A DNA stretch of 15,180 nucleotides from Fimenecus sp045611635 (GTDB lineage Bacteria; Bacillota; Clostridia; Oscillospirales; Acutalibacteraceae), in contig JAZKXL010000005.1 in the NCBI GenBank assembly GCA_045611635.1, positions 1 through 15,180 of the forward strand. The letters run 5' to 3'. Numbering within the stretch: the first letter of the stretch is position 1; each line of letters opens with the position of its first letter. Of the stretch, positions 12,752-15,180 are shown piece after piece. The translations under genes and the position numbers were made by a program. The notes under the pieces are model-generated. The model made no database searches, was not told where the DNA came from, and was given only the letters and a program-made list of their open reading frames with translations.

Positions 12752-14896
12752 ATGGAAAACTTTTGTGGTAAACGATTAGATGGCAGATACGAAATACGCG
12801 AAATAATTGGCGTTGGCGGTATGGCTGTTGTATATAAAGCTTATGATAACATTGATGATAGAATTGTTGCGATTAAAATCTTGAAAGATGAATTCTTAAC
12901 AAATGAAGATTTTAAGCGTAGATTTAAAAACGAATCTAAAGCAATTGCAGTTCTTTCACACCCTAACATTGTTCGCGTTTTCAATGTTAGTTTTGGTGAC
13001 CGTTTACAATATATTGTAATGGAGTATGTAGATGGCATTACTCTTAAGGAATATATTGAACAACAAGGTGTAATAAACTGGAAAGAAGCTGTTCATTTTA
13101 TGGGACAAATTCTTGCTGCATTACAACATGCTCATGATAAGGGTATTGTTCATCAAGACATTAAGCCACAAAATATTATGCTTTTACAAGACGGTACAAT
13201 AAAGGTTACTGACTTTGGCATTGCACGTTTTAGTAGAACAGATTCCGATAATACATCTGAAAATGCAATTGGTTCAGTTCACTATATAAGTCCAGAACAG
13301 GCAAGAGGTGAAATGACTGATGACAAAGCGGATATTTATTCAGTTGGTGTTGTCATGTATGAAATGCTTACTGGTAAACTTCCATTCCAGTCTGATAGTG
13401 CGGTTTCAGTAGCACTTATGCAACTTCAACAAGACCCAAAACGCCCAAGGGAAATTGTTCCTACTATTCCATTGGGACTTGAACAAATTACAATTCGTGC
13501 AATGCAAAAAAATCCTTATGAGCGTTATGGCTCCGCTGCTGAAATGCTTATGGATATTAATGAATTTAAACGTAATCCATCTGTAAAATTTAATTACACA
13601 TATTTTGTTGATAAAGAGCCAACTAAATATGTGAACTCAACAGCTAACCGTTCAAAATCTGTTCAATATGCTAATGAAACTCAACAACCTGAAGCAAAAT
13701 CAGTTAACAAAACGGCTGCTATTATGTTGGGCGCTATTGCAGGCATAGTTATGCTTGTAGTGATTATTGTTAGTGTTTTTTCAGCACTTGGTAATCAAAA
13801 GGTCGAAGTACCAAATTTTGTTAATATGAACTATTATGAAGAAATTCAAGATAATGATGAGTATGAAGATTTTGAGTTTGTTATTGAATTTAACGAAAAT
13901 TCAACACTAGATGATGGCACTGTTCTTGAACAAACTCCATCAGCAAGTGAAAAAGTTAAAAAAGGTACTGAAATTAAACTTGTAATTGTTGAGAAGAATA
14001 ATGTAATAATTGACAAATCTATTCTCGGAATGAATGAAGATGAGGCAAAAAATTATCTTACCGAACGCGGACTTTCTCCAGTCGCAATGTATGAATATTC
14101 TGAAAAAATTGAACCGGGATATATTATTAGAACATCTCCAGATGTTGGTACATCAGTAAGAATTGGTTCAAAAGTAACCCTTTATATTGCGACCGATGTA
14201 AAAGAAACTGTCAAGGTTCCTGAACTTGAAGGTATTGAGAAAGACATGGCAATTCAGCTCATAAAGGCATCAGACCTTGTAGTTGGTACAATTACTGAGG
14301 TAAACAGTGATTTAGAAGCAGGTGTTGTAGTAAAGCAAAGCATTGCTAAAGATGAAACGGTTCCTCTTGGTTCGAAAATTGACTTAGAAATCAGTAATGG
14401 TATTCCTGCCGAATCATCAGTTGAAATTACTGTTAACCTTCCTAATGTTAATAAAACGGGTATTTTGAAAATTTATATTAACAATGAAATTTATTTGACC
14501 TCAAATGAACTTTATCTTGACGGTGCTGAAAAGAAATTTACACTCTCAGGTAGCGGTGAAGTTAATTCATATGTTGTAATGATTGATGATAGCCCAATTC
14601 AAAAAGGTAAAATTGACTTTACAAAGGTACCAGCTGAAGTATCTAACATTGAAAATCTTCCTTATGAAACTATGGCTATTCTTCCTAACAATCTTGTAGG
14701 TAAAACAAAAGAAGAAGCGATTGCACAATTAAATGCAGCAGGGTTTATGAATGTTGAAATAATTGAATCTCCGAGTGCAGCAATACCTAGTGGTGAGGTT
14801 ATTTCTCAAGCTCCTGTATCTGACGGTGTAGCAAAAATACCTACTAGCACTGTGATAAAACTTACAGTAAGTACGGGGGAAAATTTTGTAGAGTAA
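12752..14896 (+). CDS. prkC: PASTA-domain Ser/Thr protein kinase PrkC/Stk
   Basis: A 714-residue membrane kinase that senses cell-wall fragments or lipid II outside and phosphorylates proteins inside, affecting germination, stationary phase and envelope growth. The kinase domain spans about 13-275: glycine loop GVGGMAVVY (20-28), catalytic lysine K42, catalytic loop H134-Q-D136-IKPQN, D154-FG, and SPE 180-182. HQD replaces the usual HRD. One transmembrane segment lies near 322-345. Outside are PASTA-like repeats at about 351-416, 417-484, 487-550 and 641-711; a beta-rich stretch (551-640) separates the third from the fourth. In B. subtilis PrkC the three PASTA repeats are followed by a terminal Ig-like domain, so a PASTA repeat after the beta-rich region is a variation. 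ATG 12752 follows AAAGGAG; TTG 12725 is less likely. The neighbours prpC and rsgA match B. subtilis, where PrkC phosphorylates RsgA. Confidence 0.96.
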   Translation: MENFCGKRLDGRYEIREIIGVGGMAVVYKAYDNIDDRIVAIKILKDEFLTNEDFKRRFKNESKAIAVLSHPNIVRVFNVSFGDRLQYIVMEYVDGITLKEYIEQQGVINWKEAVHFMGQILAALQHAHDKGIVHQDIKPQNIMLLQDGTIKVTDFGIARFSRTDSDNTSENAIGSVHYISPEQARGEMTDDKADIYSVGVVMYEMLTGKLPFQSDSAVSVALMQLQQDPKRPREIVPTIPLGLEQITIRAMQKNPYERYGSAAEMLMDINEFKRNPSVKFNYTYFVDKEPTKYVNSTANRSKSVQYANETQQPEAKSVNKTAAIMLGAIAGIVMLVVIIVSVFSALGNQKVEVPNFVNMNYYEEIQDNDEYEDFEFVIEFNENSTLDDGTVLEQTPSASEKVKKGTEIKLVIVEKNNVIIDKSILGMNEDEAKNYLTERGLSPVAMYEYSEKIEPGYIIRTSPDVGTSVRIGSKVTLYIATDVKETVKVPELEGIEKDMAIQLIKASDLVVGTITEVNSDLEAGVVVKQSIAKDETVPLGSKIDLEISNGIPAESSVEITVNLPNVNKTGILKIYINNEIYLTSNELYLDGAEKKFTLSGSGEVNSYVVMIDDSPIQKGKIDFTKVPAEVSNIENLPYETMAILPNNLVGKTKEEAIAQLNAAGFMNVEIIESPSAAIPSGEVISQAPVSDGVAKIPTSTVIKLTVSTGENFVE

Positions 14897-14897
14897 T

Positions 14898-15180
14898 ATG
14901 AGTTTAAAAGGTATAATTACAAAAGGTATTGGCGGCTTCTATTATGTTGAAGTCGCCAATGCGACTTATGAGTGTAAGGCAAGGGGACTATTTCGAAAAA
15001 ATAGAATAACTCCACTTGTCGGTGATACTGTTGAAATTACTATTAATGAAAAAGCTGAAAACACAATTGACAAAATTTGTGAACGTAAAAATTTTCTTTT
15101 GAGACCACCAGTATCTAACATTGACAATTTAATTATTGTTGTTTCAACAACTGAGCCAAAGCCCAATTTTCTTGTTATTG
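14898..15180 (+). CDS. rsgA: Ribosome small subunit GTPase RsgA (partial, N-terminal)
   Basis: The first 94 residues are visible and the gene runs off the window. RsgA (YloQ/CpgA) is a circularly permuted GTPase that acts as a late 30S subunit assembly checkpoint. The visible part is the N-terminal OB-fold: KGIITKGIGGFYYVEV, YECKARGLFRKNRITPLVGD (residues 24-43) and ICERKNFLLRPPVSNIDNLIIVVS (60-83), all close to the family pattern. The GTPase motifs and zinc-binding C-terminus lie beyond the window. ATG 14898 is two bases from the prkC stop; the ribosome site is weak (GAG four bases upstream, or GGGGGA at 14875-14880, too far), so coupling to prkC is likely. In B. subtilis the gene follows prkC and its product is a PrkC substrate. 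Confidence 0.95.
   Translation, partial: MSLKGIITKGIGGFYYVEVANATYECKARGLFRKNRITPLVGDTVEITINEKAENTIDKICERKNFLLRPPVSNIDNLIIVVSTTEPKPNFLVI

Noticed and set aside
1..15180. Mobile elements, CRISPR arrays, tRNA or rRNA genes, toxin-antitoxin or defence islands.
   Set aside because: No transposase or integrase motifs, no spaced direct repeats, no RNA gene signatures, and no gap long enough to hold hidden genes; codon use looks uniform throughout.

Overview
The window is one densely packed stretch of low-G+C bacterial chromosome (about one third G+C by eye). All 17 genes lie on the + strand, and no gap between them exceeds 50 bases. The protein types point to Clostridia, probably a gut-type Oscillospiraceae/Ruminococcaceae relative: a GerW-family sporulation protein, RemA, YicC/YloC, omega, and a PrkC-type PASTA kinase with its PP2C phosphatase. 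The species cannot be named from the sequence. Both end genes are cut by the window: a DUF2953 protein at the left and rsgA at the right.

Block 1 (1-2746) carries a DUF2953 protein, GerW (YtfJ), a secreted D-alanyl-D-alanine carboxypeptidase and the pseudouridine synthase RluB. It resembles the B. subtilis ytfI-ytfJ pair joined to the dacB...rluB cluster, and concerns spore/envelope functions and ribosome modification. A 17-bp hairpin covers the ribosome binding site and the first base of the start codon of the carboxypeptidase gene.

A small, cysteine-rich, GNAT-like protein (2749-3120) sits at the junction. Block 2 (3138-15180) is the classic Firmicutes run yicC-remA-gmk-rpoZ-priA-def-fmt-(zinc metallopeptidase)-rsmB-rlmN-prpC-prkC-rsgA. 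It covers RNA turnover, the matrix regulator RemA, GMP phosphorylation, the RNA polymerase omega subunit, replication restart, formyl-methionine handling at the start and end of initiation, rRNA methylation, and the Ser/Thr phosphorylation switch with its ribosome-assembly GTPase. Compared with B. subtilis, coaBC is absent between rpoZ and priA, and a YugP-type membrane protease gene is added between fmt and rsmB.

Stop codons commonly overlap or abut the next Shine-Dalgarno sequence or start codon, so long polycistronic transcripts with translational coupling are likely. The best promoter candidate inside the run (TTGAAC, 18 bp, TATAAT) lies at the end of rpoZ just before priA.

I found no mobile element, CRISPR array, tRNA, rRNA or defence system. 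This is mostly an ordinary housekeeping region, and I see no convincing undescribed system. The points most worth a second look are the dacF-leader hairpin, the orphan cysteine-rich protein at the block junction, and motif variants in PrkC (HQD for HRD, with a PASTA repeat after an inserted beta-rich domain) and PriA (DEEQ for DEEH).
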